Assembly: GCF_010994275.1 (NCBI RefSeq)
Contig: NZ_WMCD01000004.1
Span: forward strand, 310,001 to 374,000
Reading direction: 5' to 3'
Length of the DNA stretch: 64,000 bases
Source: Cyclobacterium jeungdonense
GTDB lineage: Bacteria > Bacteroidota > Bacteroidia > Cytophagales > Cyclobacteriaceae
The notes beneath the pieces were generated by a model, which saw nothing but the letters and a program-made list of their open reading frames with translations, had not been told where the DNA came from and made no database searches. Shown one piece after another: positions 25,940 through 34,578 of this stretch. Every line of letters starts with the position of its first letter. Position 1 is the first letter of the stretch. The translations under genes were made by a program, and so were the position numbers.

Positions 25940-27340
25940 ATGGAAACTGGAATCATGACACAAATCTGGGAGCATTCAACGAATACTCCAGACAAAACCC
26001 AGCTCGCGGTATTGACCAGTCTGACGGATAAGCTTATCGCCTTGTATCGCGAACAGGGAAGACTTGAACGTAATCCCCTGTATTCTTCCAGAAAAAGAAC
26101 ACTTTCACTTCCTACCGAATCCATCCACAAAATGCTGAATCAATCCACTGTACTTGTAACAGGTGGTTTGGGATGTGTGGGATCTGCATTAGTCCGTTCC
26201 CTTTTGGAGTATGACCCGGCCAAAATTGTAGTAGTAGATAAAGTCACCTCTGAGCAGAGCATGTATGAATTGCCCGCCTCTTCCCGGATTACACTCAAAC
26301 AGCATGATATTCTGGACGAAAAAGGACTGGAAGATTTATTCAGAGAATATCAGCCAGCCTATGTATTCCATACCGCAGCTCAACGAAATCCGGGACTGGC
26401 TGAAAAAACCATCCTGGATACGATTAAAACCAATGTTTTAGGCACGTTAGCTGTGCTAAATGCCTGCGAAAAAGCACCGTCCGTGAAACAGTGCGTCTTT
26501 TCTTCCACTGGTAAAGCGAGTAGGTACCTTACCAATGAAATATATGCTGCCACGAAGAAGATTTGTGAAATGATGCTGGACGACTTTTCTAAAAGCAGCT
26601 CGAAAATTTACAGTATGGTGCGATTCACCCATATAGTAGACAACAGTTTAATGGATGAGCAAATCCGGGAGTATGCCGAAAAGGAAGATTTTATTCCGAT
26701 CCATTCTCCGGGTAAATTTGTAACCGCGCAAAACGTAAACGAAGCAGCGCTGTTATTGCTAAATGCCTTGATTCATTCAGAAAAAGGAATAGCTCGATTT
26801 TTATTGGTAAAAAACCTGGAATGGCCGGTAGAAAGCCTTGAATTGGCCCTCTACTACATTCAGGAATTTAAACGAAAAATTCCCATTATTTTTACCGGGA
26901 ATCCCAAGGGATATGGAGAGAAATTTTTCCGCGGACAATTGGACTGGAAAAATCCACTCGAATTGAACCTTTTGATCAATGTCTACGAAAACCGAAAGCG
27001 GCAAGTCAACGAGGCTGACGATATTATCATTTCATCCCTTGTACCCACCTCTCGGTTCCTGCTTCATAACCTGATCAGCGACCTAAAAAACGTAACAACA
27101 GACCAAGACGCAAAAACAGTTCTTCTGAGCGGATTAAAAAACTTATTTGAAGATTCCCTGACCCATGTCCCTACTTCACAAACCGAAGAGATTCTAAAGT
27201 GGGGGCTGGATCAGAATCACTTACGAGAGGATGGTCTCTCTCCTTCGGATTTTGGCGACATGATTCCCTTAATGCAACGGTCCTTATCAAATACCGGGTT
27301 AGAAAAAGAAGCTCGGAAACCTTTTGAATTACCCCGTTAG
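25940..27340 (+). CDS. Polysaccharide-biosynthesis SDR (CapD-like nucleotide-sugar dehydratase/epimerase)
   Basis: Protein of 466 residues. An N-terminal 60-residue helical extension precedes a Rossmann domain (STVLVTGGLGCVGSALVRSLL), the pattern of CapD/Polysacc_synt_2 enzymes: VVVDKVTSEQSMYEL, HDILDEKGLEDLFREYQPAYVFHTAAQ, FSSTGKASR and YAATKK, where Y and K form the catalytic pair. The last 170 residues are helical and unlike standard family members. ATG at 25940 is preferred over a TTG at 25895. It is followed after 10 bases by a JAMM protease gene and then the MoaD-E1-rhodanese gene, so these three form one transcription unit. Confidence 0.75.
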   Translation: METGIMTQIWEHSTNTPDKTQLAVLTSLTDKLIALYREQGRLERNPLYSSRKRTLSLPTESIHKMLNQSTVLVTGGLGCVGSALVRSLLEYDPAKIVVVDKVTSEQSMYELPASSRITLKQHDILDEKGLEDLFREYQPAYVFHTAAQRNPGLAEKTILDTIKTNVLGTLAVLNACEKAPSVKQCVFSSTGKASRYLTNEIYAATKKICEMMLDDFSKSSSKIYSMVRFTHIVDNSLMDEQIREYAEKEDFIPIHSPGKFVTAQNVNEAALLLLNALIHSEKGIARFLLVKNLEWPVESLELALYYIQEFKRKIPIIFTGNPKGYGEKFFRGQLDWKNPLELNLLINVYENRKRQVNEADDIIISSLVPTSRFLLHNLISDLKNVTTDQDAKTVLLSGLKNLFEDSLTHVPTSQTEEILKWGLDQNHLREDGLSPSDFGDMIPLMQRSLSNTGLEKEARKPFELPR

Positions 27341-27350
27341 TTGCCCGATT

Positions 27351-27770
27351 ATGATTCGTATTTCATCATCTCTGGTCGAAAATCTAATACAGGAGGTCGA
27401 ATCGATTCCGGAGGAGACCTGTGGTTTTTTATTGGGCAAAACTACCGAAAATGAAAATAACGTCTTACATTATAAGCCGGTAGCAAATGTCAGCACCCAA
27501 AACAGAAGCAAGCATTATGTCATCGATCCAAAGGATTATTTACGAACGGAAGCTTTCTCCATAGAAACCCAAACAGCGTTGATAGGTATTTATCACACAC
27601 ACCTGGATTGGCCGGCCATTCCATCAGAAACGGATCGTTTAGCAGCATTTCCCAATGTATCCTATGTCATTATTTCCTTACGACAACTTCGCTTTTCGGA
27701 AATCAAATCCTGGAGATTAAACGATACCAATCAATTTTTAGAAGAAAAAATACACATTATTACCCAGTAA
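27351..27770 (+). CDS. JAMM/Mov34 (M67) metalloprotease
   Basis: Small zinc peptidase of 139 residues. The full JAMM motif is visible: a glutamate at E21/E22 (EETCGFLLG), then H82-T-H84, seven residues, S92 and D95 (HTHLDWPAIPSETD). Such enzymes cleave after the C-terminal di-glycine of ubiquitin-like or MoaD/CysO-like carriers. The ATG at 27351 is used; the frame has an earlier TTG overlapping the previous gene. Four bases separate its stop from the next ATG, which encodes a MoaD-like domain whose Gly-Gly is internal to a fusion. The likely job is to cut that fusion and/or release sulfur-bearing adducts from the carrier. Confidence 0.88.
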   Translation: MIRISSSLVENLIQEVESIPEETCGFLLGKTTENENNVLHYKPVANVSTQNRSKHYVIDPKDYLRTEAFSIETQTALIGIYHTHLDWPAIPSETDRLAAFPNVSYVIISLRQLRFSEIKSWRLNDTNQFLEEKIHIITQ

Positions 27771-27774
27771 AATT

Positions 27775-29196
27775 ATGGCAACCATATTTATTCCCACCCC
27801 TTTACGGAAGTTTACTGCTAATGCAGCCAAAACAGAAATTGAAGCGCAAACGATCAAAAGTTTGTTAGAAGAACTTTCAATAAAATTTCCTGAACTAAAA
27901 AGATATTTATATGCCCCGGATGGGAAAATCCCCTCGTTTATTAATATTTTCGTAGATGAGGAAGATATCCGGAATTTAGATATGGAAAACACTCAGGTCA
28001 AAAAAGAAAGTGTGGTAAGTATCGTTCCTGCTATAGCCGGAGGCATCGATGACATCACTTTTACCAAGGGAGAATTGGCCCGATACAATCGCCACATCAT
28101 CATCCCGGAATTCGGACTGGAGGCACAGAAAAAACTAAAAAAATCCAAGGTCCTGGTCATCGGTTCCGGAGGACTTGGTAGTCCCCTTCTTCTTTACCTG
28201 GCTGCTGCCGGTGTGGGTACCCTCGGCATAGTGGATTTTGATGTTGTGGAGGATAGTAATCTTCACAGGCAAGTAATCTTCGGGGTTTCCGAGTTAGGCA
28301 TTCCGAAAGTTGAGGCTGCTAAAAAAAGGCTTCTGGAGATCAACCCCTATATCCAAATAAATGTATATAATGAAAGGTTCACCAAAGAAAACGCCATGCG
28401 GCTAATTGGTGACTACGACCTTGTAGCAGATGGCACGGATAATTTCCCTACCAGATACCTGGTGAATGATGCCTGTGTCTTGTCAAACAAAACCAATGTT
28501 TATGCTTCCATTTACCAGTTTGAAGGCCAAGTATCTGTTTTCAATTATCAGGCAAATGGGGTGTTCGGACCAAACTACCGCGACTTGTATGAAACACCAC
28601 CGCCTCCTGGGCTGGTGCCGAGTTGTGCAGAAGGTGGAGTATTGGGAGTATTGCCCGGAATCATCGGTAGTCTGCAGGCATTGGAAGTGTTGAAAGTCAT
28701 TACAGGCATCGGCGAGGTGCTCAGCGGTAAGTTATACACTTTCGATGCCTTAAGTTTTCAATCCCGGACTTTTAAAGTTGGGAGGAAAAAGAGTAATCCA
28801 TTAAATGGGGAAAACCCAAGCATCAAAGAATTGATTGATTATGAGGAATTTTGCAGTGTTGGCAAAATAGAATCCAAAATCAAGGAAATTTCGGCCGAGG
28901 AATTCAGGGAGCTCCTGGAAAAAGAAGAAGACTTCCAATTGATCGATGTACGCGAACCCCACGAATTTGAGATTGCGAATATTGGAGGAGAATTGATCCC
29001 CTTAGGTACTATTATTTCGCAGGGGGAGAAAATCGAAAGGGATAAAAAGGTTGTTGTTCTTTGCAAGGTTGGTGGCCGAAGTGAAAAGGCTATCCGGGCA
29101 CTGGAAGAGCAATTTGGATTTAGCAATTTGTATAATTTAAAAGGAGGAATAATCCATTACCTTAATACCTTTCACCCGGAAATGGAGACTTATTAA
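27775..29196 (+). CDS. MoaD-like carrier / E1 (MoeB) / rhodanese fusion
   Basis: Single protein of 473 residues with three parts. Residues 1-90 form a MoaD/ThiS-like beta-grasp domain ending in G89-G90 (PAIAGG), which here runs on into the next domain. Residues about 97-345 are an E1/MoeB adenylyltransferase: RYNRHIIIPEFG, ATP loop GSGGLG (130-135), VDFDVVEDSNLHRQ with arginine R165, K178 and the thioester-type cysteine C284 in PSCAEGGVLGVLPG. The two CxxC zinc knuckles of MOCS3/MoeB are absent (YRDLY and NPLNGENP instead). Residues 372-468 are a rhodanese with C430 in LCKVGGRS. It could activate its own carrier and load it with sulfur after the JAMM protease frees Gly-Gly. Last gene of the operon. 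Confidence 0.9.
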   Translation: MATIFIPTPLRKFTANAAKTEIEAQTIKSLLEELSIKFPELKRYLYAPDGKIPSFINIFVDEEDIRNLDMENTQVKKESVVSIVPAIAGGIDDITFTKGELARYNRHIIIPEFGLEAQKKLKKSKVLVIGSGGLGSPLLLYLAAAGVGTLGIVDFDVVEDSNLHRQVIFGVSELGIPKVEAAKKRLLEINPYIQINVYNERFTKENAMRLIGDYDLVADGTDNFPTRYLVNDACVLSNKTNVYASIYQFEGQVSVFNYQANGVFGPNYRDLYETPPPPGLVPSCAEGGVLGVLPGIIGSLQALEVLKVITGIGEVLSGKLYTFDALSFQSRTFKVGRKKSNPLNGENPSIKELIDYEEFCSVGKIESKIKEISAEEFRELLEKEEDFQLIDVREPHEFEIANIGGELIPLGTIISQGEKIERDKKVVVLCKVGGRSEKAIRALEEQFGFSNLYNLKGGIIHYLNTFHPEMETY

Positions 29197-29343
29197 TATC
29201 GGCATAAAATCATTTTTCTTGAGTAATAAAAATAGTTTGATATTGAGAATATGGTTCTTTGCCATAGATGCAAAGGTCAGTTTCTCATTCAGTACTAAAT
29301 CAACCTGTTTGCTCCTATTGCTCACTTACACTAGTTTTGCCCC

Positions 29344-30144
29344 ATGCAATCCCGTCCTTATACCTACCTATTTCGGATACAGTATCTGGGCCTGCGCTAC
29401 CATGGCTGGCAGGTTCAAAAAGGAGTAAAAACCATACAAGGCACTCTGCAACGAAGGTTTCGCTACCTACTTGGCCACGAAGATTTCACCCTTTTGGGAG
29501 CCAGTCGAACGGACAGCAGCGTATCCTGCCTTCAGGGCGCCTTTGAACTTTTTCTAAAACACCCGCTGGATACGGCCTCCTTCCTGCCACTTGCCAATGA
29601 ATACCTACCTCCAGATATTCGGCTGCTCAGTTGTCAGTCCGTACCTACATCTTTCAACATCATTCAGGATGTATGTTCCAAACAGTACGGATACTATTTT
29701 AGTTATGGGGAAAAACCCCATCCCTTCATGACAACTACCCTGGCCTACGCCGGAAAAAATCCGAATTTTTCCCTAATGGAACAAGGAGCGGCCCTTTACC
29801 AGGGGCACCATGATTTTCGACGTTTTTGCAGCCAGGGAAAAAATACAGAAAACTTTGTCCGGAAGATCGACTATTCCGTCCTCCTCCAGGCAGGGGACGA
29901 CCTGCTGTGGCTTCCAACAGAAAATGCCTGGGTATTCAGGGTGAAGGGAGCAGGTTTTCTGATGCATCAGGTGAGAAGAATGGCGGCATCCCTTTTTATG
30001 CTTGGCAACGGCGAGCTTAGCCTGGAAACTCTTGAAAAAGCCTTGGACAGTAAAGAAAAAAGCCCCTTATGCCCTAAAGCCCCTTCCGTAGGCCTGGTAC
30101 TGGAAAGTGTCGAGTTCCGAACCGAAAGCCTGGCAACTTCCTAG
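29344..30144 (+). CDS. truA: tRNA pseudouridine synthase TruA
   Basis: Protein of 266 residues of the TruA family, which modifies uridines 38-40 in the tRNA anticodon arm. The N-terminal strand YLFRIQYLGLRYHGWQVQKGVKTIQGTL is typical. The catalytic loop reads SRTDSSVSC in place of the common GRTDAGVHA, keeping the essential aspartate. HHDFRRFCSQGKNTE and GAGFLMHQVRRMAASL in the C-terminal half are also family blocks. The altered loop suggests a diverged paralogue, and a second canonical copy may exist elsewhere in the genome. It follows the E1 fusion gene by about 150 bases and is convergent with the SLC13 gene. Confidence 0.88.
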   Translation: MQSRPYTYLFRIQYLGLRYHGWQVQKGVKTIQGTLQRRFRYLLGHEDFTLLGASRTDSSVSCLQGAFELFLKHPLDTASFLPLANEYLPPDIRLLSCQSVPTSFNIIQDVCSKQYGYYFSYGEKPHPFMTTTLAYAGKNPNFSLMEQGAALYQGHHDFRRFCSQGKNTENFVRKIDYSVLLQAGDDLLWLPTENAWVFRVKGAGFLMHQVRRMAASLFMLGNGELSLETLEKALDSKEKSPLCPKAPSVGLVLESVEFRTESLATS

Positions 30145-30175
30145 AACACCAGAGGCGTTTCGTAAATGCTGGTCT

Positions 30176-31663
30176 TCAACGTACATAAACCCAATAAATA
30201 AGTGTGTACGCAGATATCCACAGCAACAGTATGGCGACCAAATTCAGAACAATACCCACTTTTATCATTTCCCGCATGCCAATAAATCCGCTGGAGAACA
30301 GAATGGCGTTCGGAGGTGTGGAAATGGGAAGCATGAAGGCGAAACTGCTGGCCATGGTCACCGGTATGGCAAATAATAAAACCTCCTCCCCCAGCCCATT
30401 GGCAATCCCCATGACCACCGGAAGGAAAATCGTTACCAGGGCAACATTACTCATCACTTCGGTTAGAAACAAGGAAACGGCTGTCAATGCCAGTACCAGT
30501 GCCGCTACGGAAAACCATTGATTTTCGGAAATGTAGCCGCCTATTCCCTGAATGATCCCTGCTGCTTCCATGCCCTTAGCCAGAGACATCCCTCCCCCAA
30601 AAAGCAGCAAAATTCCCCAGGGAAGCCGCTGCATGCTCTTCCAATCCAGTAACCTCCTTCCGTCAAGCCGTGACGCTGGGATAAGAAATACCAGAACGCC
30701 CCCTATCATCGCAATGATGGTATCGTTTAAAAAAGCATTGGGCAAAAGCTTGTTTAAGGGATTTCGGAAAATCCAGAGTAGCGCTGTCATTACCAGCACG
30801 CCTGTGGTCCGTATTTCGGCAGTACTCACTGGCCCCAGGGCATTCAGCTGGTCCTGTATGACTTTCGCCGACCCGGCAATATGTCCCAGTTTATTGGGGT
30901 AAGCCACCTTTACCAATAGCATATACATCAGCAGGCCCATAATGAGGCCTATTGGCAAACCAATCAATAACCAGCGGCTGAAATCTAGGGAAACTCCGTA
31001 CAATTCCTGCATGTATCCAACTAAAACCACATTGGGAGGAGTGCCAATAATGGTGATAACCCCACCAATATTGGCTGCATATGCAATCCCCAACATCAGG
31101 GCAAAGGCAAAATTGGAAAAGCCCTTTTTCCCGGCCAGATCCGGATTTGTAGACTGAATTAACTGCAAAATGGAAAGGGCAATGGGCAGCATCATCACCG
31201 CCGTAGCCGTATTGCTGATCCACATGCTGAGAAAAAGTGTGGCCAGGTAAAAACCCAAAATGATCCCATCCGGCCGGGTACCGGTGAACTTGATCAGGTT
31301 TAATGCTATCCGTAGGTGCAATTTGTTACGCTCCATGGCCAGGGCAATGATGAACCCTCCCATAAACAAGTAAATGACTGGATTGGCATAAGGAGCCGTA
31401 GCCTCACTCATTTCGAAAACTCCCATCAAAGGTAGTAGGATCATGGGTAGTAGGGCAGTAACGGGGATGGGTACGGCCTCCGTCACCCACCAACATAACA
31501 TCCAGACTCCAAGTGCAAGTACGCTACCACTGTCATCTAGGGCCCAGATCGCAACATAATCCCCGGCAAAAAATACGGCAAACAGTATCGGCCCCAAAAA
31601 AAGGCCAAAAGTATTGGCAGCCGATACGTTACTGGTATTTCCGGATACATTCATCACTGGCAA
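30176..31663 (-). CDS. SLC13/DASS-family sodium:anion symporter
   Basis: Inner-membrane transporter of 495 residues with 11-12 hydrophobic helices. The two SNT-type motifs of the divalent anion:sodium symporters are present (WISNTATAVMMLPIA and TEVMSNVALVTIFLP), with helices WWVTEAVPIPVTALLPM and GTPPNVVLVGYM between them, typical of dicarboxylate or sulfate carriers in this family. The ATG at 31663 is used, though M4 is also plausible. It is alone on the minus strand. The substrate, such as succinate, citrate or sulfate, cannot be decided from these motifs. Confidence 0.92.
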   Translation of the reverse strand: MPVMNVSGNTSNVSAANTFGLFLGPILFAVFFAGDYVAIWALDDSGSVLALGVWMLCWWVTEAVPIPVTALLPMILLPLMGVFEMSEATAPYANPVIYLFMGGFIIALAMERNKLHLRIALNLIKFTGTRPDGIILGFYLATLFLSMWISNTATAVMMLPIALSILQLIQSTNPDLAGKKGFSNFAFALMLGIAYAANIGGVITIIGTPPNVVLVGYMQELYGVSLDFSRWLLIGLPIGLIMGLLMYMLLVKVAYPNKLGHIAGSAKVIQDQLNALGPVSTAEIRTTGVLVMTALLWIFRNPLNKLLPNAFLNDTIIAMIGGVLVFLIPASRLDGRRLLDWKSMQRLPWGILLLFGGGMSLAKGMEAAGIIQGIGGYISENQWFSVAALVLALTAVSLFLTEVMSNVALVTIFLPVVMGIANGLGEEVLLFAIPVTMASSFAFMLPISTPPNAILFSSGFIGMREMIKVGIVLNLVAILLLWISAYTLIYWVYVR

Positions 31664-31792
31664 ATGGCGGTTTGAAAAGGACCAAAATAAGCTGTTTTTT
31701 CAAGAACTGCTGTAAAATAGGAAATCATTTGACAAAAAAGTAAAGGATTCCCTTATTGGGAGACGTTCCTAACGATTTGAAAAAACATTTTT

Positions 31793-31820
31793 TTGTTTTA
31801 GGGATTTCGGTTTACCTTCG
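31793..31820 (+). promoter_or_regulatory. Candidate promoter of the DUF4494 gene
   Basis: TTG at 31793-31795 and TACCTTCG at 31813-31820, 17 bases apart; 7 of 8 matches to TAnnTTTG. The ATG follows 32 bases after. Confidence 0.5.
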
Positions 31821-31852
31821 TGGATCCAAAGCAATTCTGAAGCGAACGAATT

Positions 31853-32377
31853 ATGAGAACCTGGTTTTTGTGTAAAGTAAAATATGCCAAAGAAAACGAG
31901 CAGGGCTTGCTCAAAAATGTATCCGAGCAGTATCTGGTAGATGCCGTGTCCTTCACAGAGGCGGAAGCCCGTATTTACGATATGCTTGGTAGCGTCATCC
32001 GCGGTGATTTTCAGGTGACAAGCATCGGCAAAAGCAATATTGTTGATGTGTTTTTTTACGAGGATATTGATGTCTGGCACAAATGCAAGATCACCTACAT
32101 CGTGGCAGATGCCGATAGTGGCAAGGAAAAAAAGGTAACTCAGTACATGCTTGTCACTGCCCACCACGTAAAGGAAGCATACGAACGAATCTACGAAAGC
32201 CTGAACAACATGCTTGTCAGTTTTAATGTGCCGGAAGTGAGCGAAAGTCCAATCGTAGAGATTTTTCCTTATGAAAAAGACGATGAGGAACTCAATCCTG
32301 CCATCCCTGACAACTTCAAACCCCTGGATAAATCCAACCCTGAGGAAGAGGAGATACAAGAAGAAACCGATAATTGA
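31853..32377 (+). CDS. DUF4494 protein
   Basis: Cytoplasmic protein of 174 residues matching the DUF4494 family, which is nearly limited to Bacteroidota. The N-terminal part WFLCKVKYAKENEQGLLKNVSEQYLVDAVSFTEAEARIY and the following strand/helix pattern are typical; the last 30 residues are acidic (EEEEIQEETDN) and probably disordered. The family's function is not known. It has its own promoter and a convergent decayed gene downstream, 8 bases beyond the stop. Confidence 0.9.
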   Translation: MRTWFLCKVKYAKENEQGLLKNVSEQYLVDAVSFTEAEARIYDMLGSVIRGDFQVTSIGKSNIVDVFFYEDIDVWHKCKITYIVADADSGKEKKVTQYMLVTAHHVKEAYERIYESLNNMLVSFNVPEVSESPIVEIFPYEKDDEELNPAIPDNFKPLDKSNPEEEEIQEETDN

Positions 32378-32385
32378 TTCCTAAA

Positions 32386-33525
32386 CTAGCCATTTGGGAA
32401 TCTATCCAAATAGGCCTTGATACCTCCCTGTAGGTTAAATAAATGGATGAAGCCGTGCCTATCTTCCAGTTGCTTTATCGCCTGCTCGCTCCGGGCACCC
32501 ATCTCACAATGGAAGATCACTTTTTTGTTCCTTTCGATTTGGCCGGATTGTTCATCAATTTGTGACAAAGGTATCAACTTCCCACCTAGATTGGCACGCT
32601 GATATTCATAGGGTTCCCGCACATCAATCAACTGAAAATTTTCGCCACGGGTTTTTAAAAGATGAAAAGCTTCTACCAAAAGCTGCTTCACTTTGGATGC
32701 TTTGTTAATCCCACAGAAAGCTTCGTAGTCTAGCAATTTTTTGATGGATGGCTTATTCCCGTTCAAGGGGTTTTCGGGTTTCCGTTTGATGGTGAAGCTC
32801 CTGCTGACTAACGTCATCGCATCGAATAGTAAGATTTTCCCACTAGTAACTTCTCCTACTCCCGTTAGGATATTGATTACCTCCAGGGCCTACATGCTGC
32901 CAATTATTCCAGGAAGTACACCCAAGCCGCCACTTTCCGCACAATTGGGTACTGATCCGGCCGGAGGAGGGCTGGGATACAAATCCCGATAATTAGGCCC
33001 GATATTCCCCTTTTTATCCGGATAATTAAAAAACCGCTACCTGTCCTTCGAATTGGTAAACCGAACCATACACATTGGGTTTCCCCGCTAACACGCAGGC
33101 ATCATTTACCAGGTAACGGGTTGGGAAATTATCCGTCCCGTCAGCCACCACATCCTAATCGGGAATAATTTCCAGGGCATTGGCTGAAGTCAGCCGCTGG
33201 TCGTATGTTTTTACCTGTATAAAGGATTGATACCTTCAAGCCTCTTTTTGCTGCCAGTACCCTGGCCTCGCCAATCTGGGATCCATCAAAAAGCACCTGC
33301 CTGTGAAGGTTGGAAGGATCAACCCGCTCGAAATCTACAATCCCGGTCTGTCCGACCCCTGCCGCAGCCAGGTACAAGAGCAATGTGCTTCCCAGTCCTC
33401 CAGATCCAACCACCAAAACCCGGGCTCTCTTTAGCTTTTCTTGTGCCTTTACCCCAAATCCGGGCAACGCGAAATGCCGGCTGGAATGTTCAAATTCTCC
33501 ATCAGAAAAAAATTCGGTCTGTCAT
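32386..33525 (-). pseudogene. Decayed MoeB/E1-rhodanese gene
   Basis: Remains of a paralogue of the intact fusion at 27.8-29.2 kb, without the MoaD part. Reading from the ATG at 33525, the gene falls apart at several places: an extra T in the run at 33506-33512; further indels near 33240-33260; a TAG at 33155-33157 where a tyrosine is expected; an extra T at 33028-33033; and a TAG at 32890-32892 where a glutamine is expected. After correcting these one recovers [71 protein letters not shown] and the rhodanese with FHCEMGARSEQA. The last 430 bases still form a clean rhodanese frame (32386-32817). Confidence 0.92.
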
Positions 33526-33760
33526 ACGTGTTGGTTCCTTACTGCAATTTCCAACTCAATTTTTGTTACAATAAAATTTTTCACAGCTTCCACCCATGAC
33601 TCCAATCCATATGCTACCAATTTACGTAACTATAAATGGTTAAAGAAAAATGAATTCTCACTTAAAAAAAAATCATGAATTCTATTTTTAGGTTTCAAAT
33701 ACAGATTCTTTTATACATTGAATTGATTTTACTAACTTGCAAGTTAAAGCCAATAGTCGA

Positions 33761-34450
33761 ATGAAAACAATACTACTACCATTTGTCAGCATACTGTTCT
33801 TTTTTTCGGTACCTTCCTTTGGACAGGATAACAGGACGGACAGGCTTGGCATTGGTATCGGCCCCGCTAAAATGTACGGTGACAATACAGGCGTACACAG
33901 CAAGTTCAAATTTAAGGTGCTTCCTGTTTTGAGTTTGGATTATAGTAAAAAAATTGAAACGTTTTTTGATGTAAAAGCAACATTGGGTTGGCAAATGGTA
34001 AATAGCGGGGATTTTTATAATACAGAACAAATAGATAAAATAGCTGCGTCTAATTTACCGCATGCTTTCAAAGGAAACATCTATTATGCCGATGTCATGC
34101 CTATTTATCATTTCAACCCCAATCAGAGCGGTTACCTACCTTCCCTGGTAAAGGTGTACGCTGGATTAGGCCTGGGCTATTTTTATTCCCAACGAACTGA
34201 TGAAAAATTGATACTAAACGATCCTTCCCGAAGGACCGAAACGTATCCTGCTTCCGACTCTGGAATCTATATTCCTTTCAGACTAGGCATTTACAAGGAC
34301 CTGAAATCAGATGCAGACATTGGGATTGAGGCGACTTTAGTTGTCAGCCCGTTTTCTGAACTGGAAGGAAATGATCAGCAACAAAAAAGAATCAAGTCCG
34401 ACATGCTGATGCAACTCCAGTTTTACTACCGGATATTTATTGGTAAATAG
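33761..34450 (+). CDS. Outer-membrane beta-barrel-like protein
   Basis: Exported protein of 229 residues with a signal peptide (MKTILLPFVSILFFFSVPSFGQ). The mature part has regular amphipathic strands and aromatic girdles (VYAGLGLGYFYSQ, IYIPFRLGIYKDL, LQFYYRIFIGK), as in small outer-membrane beta-barrels of Bacteroidota. No functional motif is seen. The ATG at 33761 is preferred over an upstream TTG because it begins the signal peptide. Confidence 0.72.
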   Translation: MKTILLPFVSILFFFSVPSFGQDNRTDRLGIGIGPAKMYGDNTGVHSKFKFKVLPVLSLDYSKKIETFFDVKATLGWQMVNSGDFYNTEQIDKIAASNLPHAFKGNIYYADVMPIYHFNPNQSGYLPSLVKVYAGLGLGYFYSQRTDEKLILNDPSRRTETYPASDSGIYIPFRLGIYKDLKSDADIGIEATLVVSPFSELEGNDQQQKRIKSDMLMQLQFYYRIFIGK

Positions 34451-34578
34451 AAACCAACGTATCCCCTCCTGAAAAGCTTCCCTTTTAATTTTCAATTTTG
34501 AGATAAATTTCAGATTCTCTTTTTAAAAAGCACATATCTGTTTAGATTTAAACGTTATTGTCCCTAGCGATTACTTTT

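Noticed and set aside
33522..33620. Short frame ending in ATGA overlap with the decayed E1 gene
   Set aside because: About 30 codons ending NQHV could be the tail of a lost upstream gene, but nothing identifies it.
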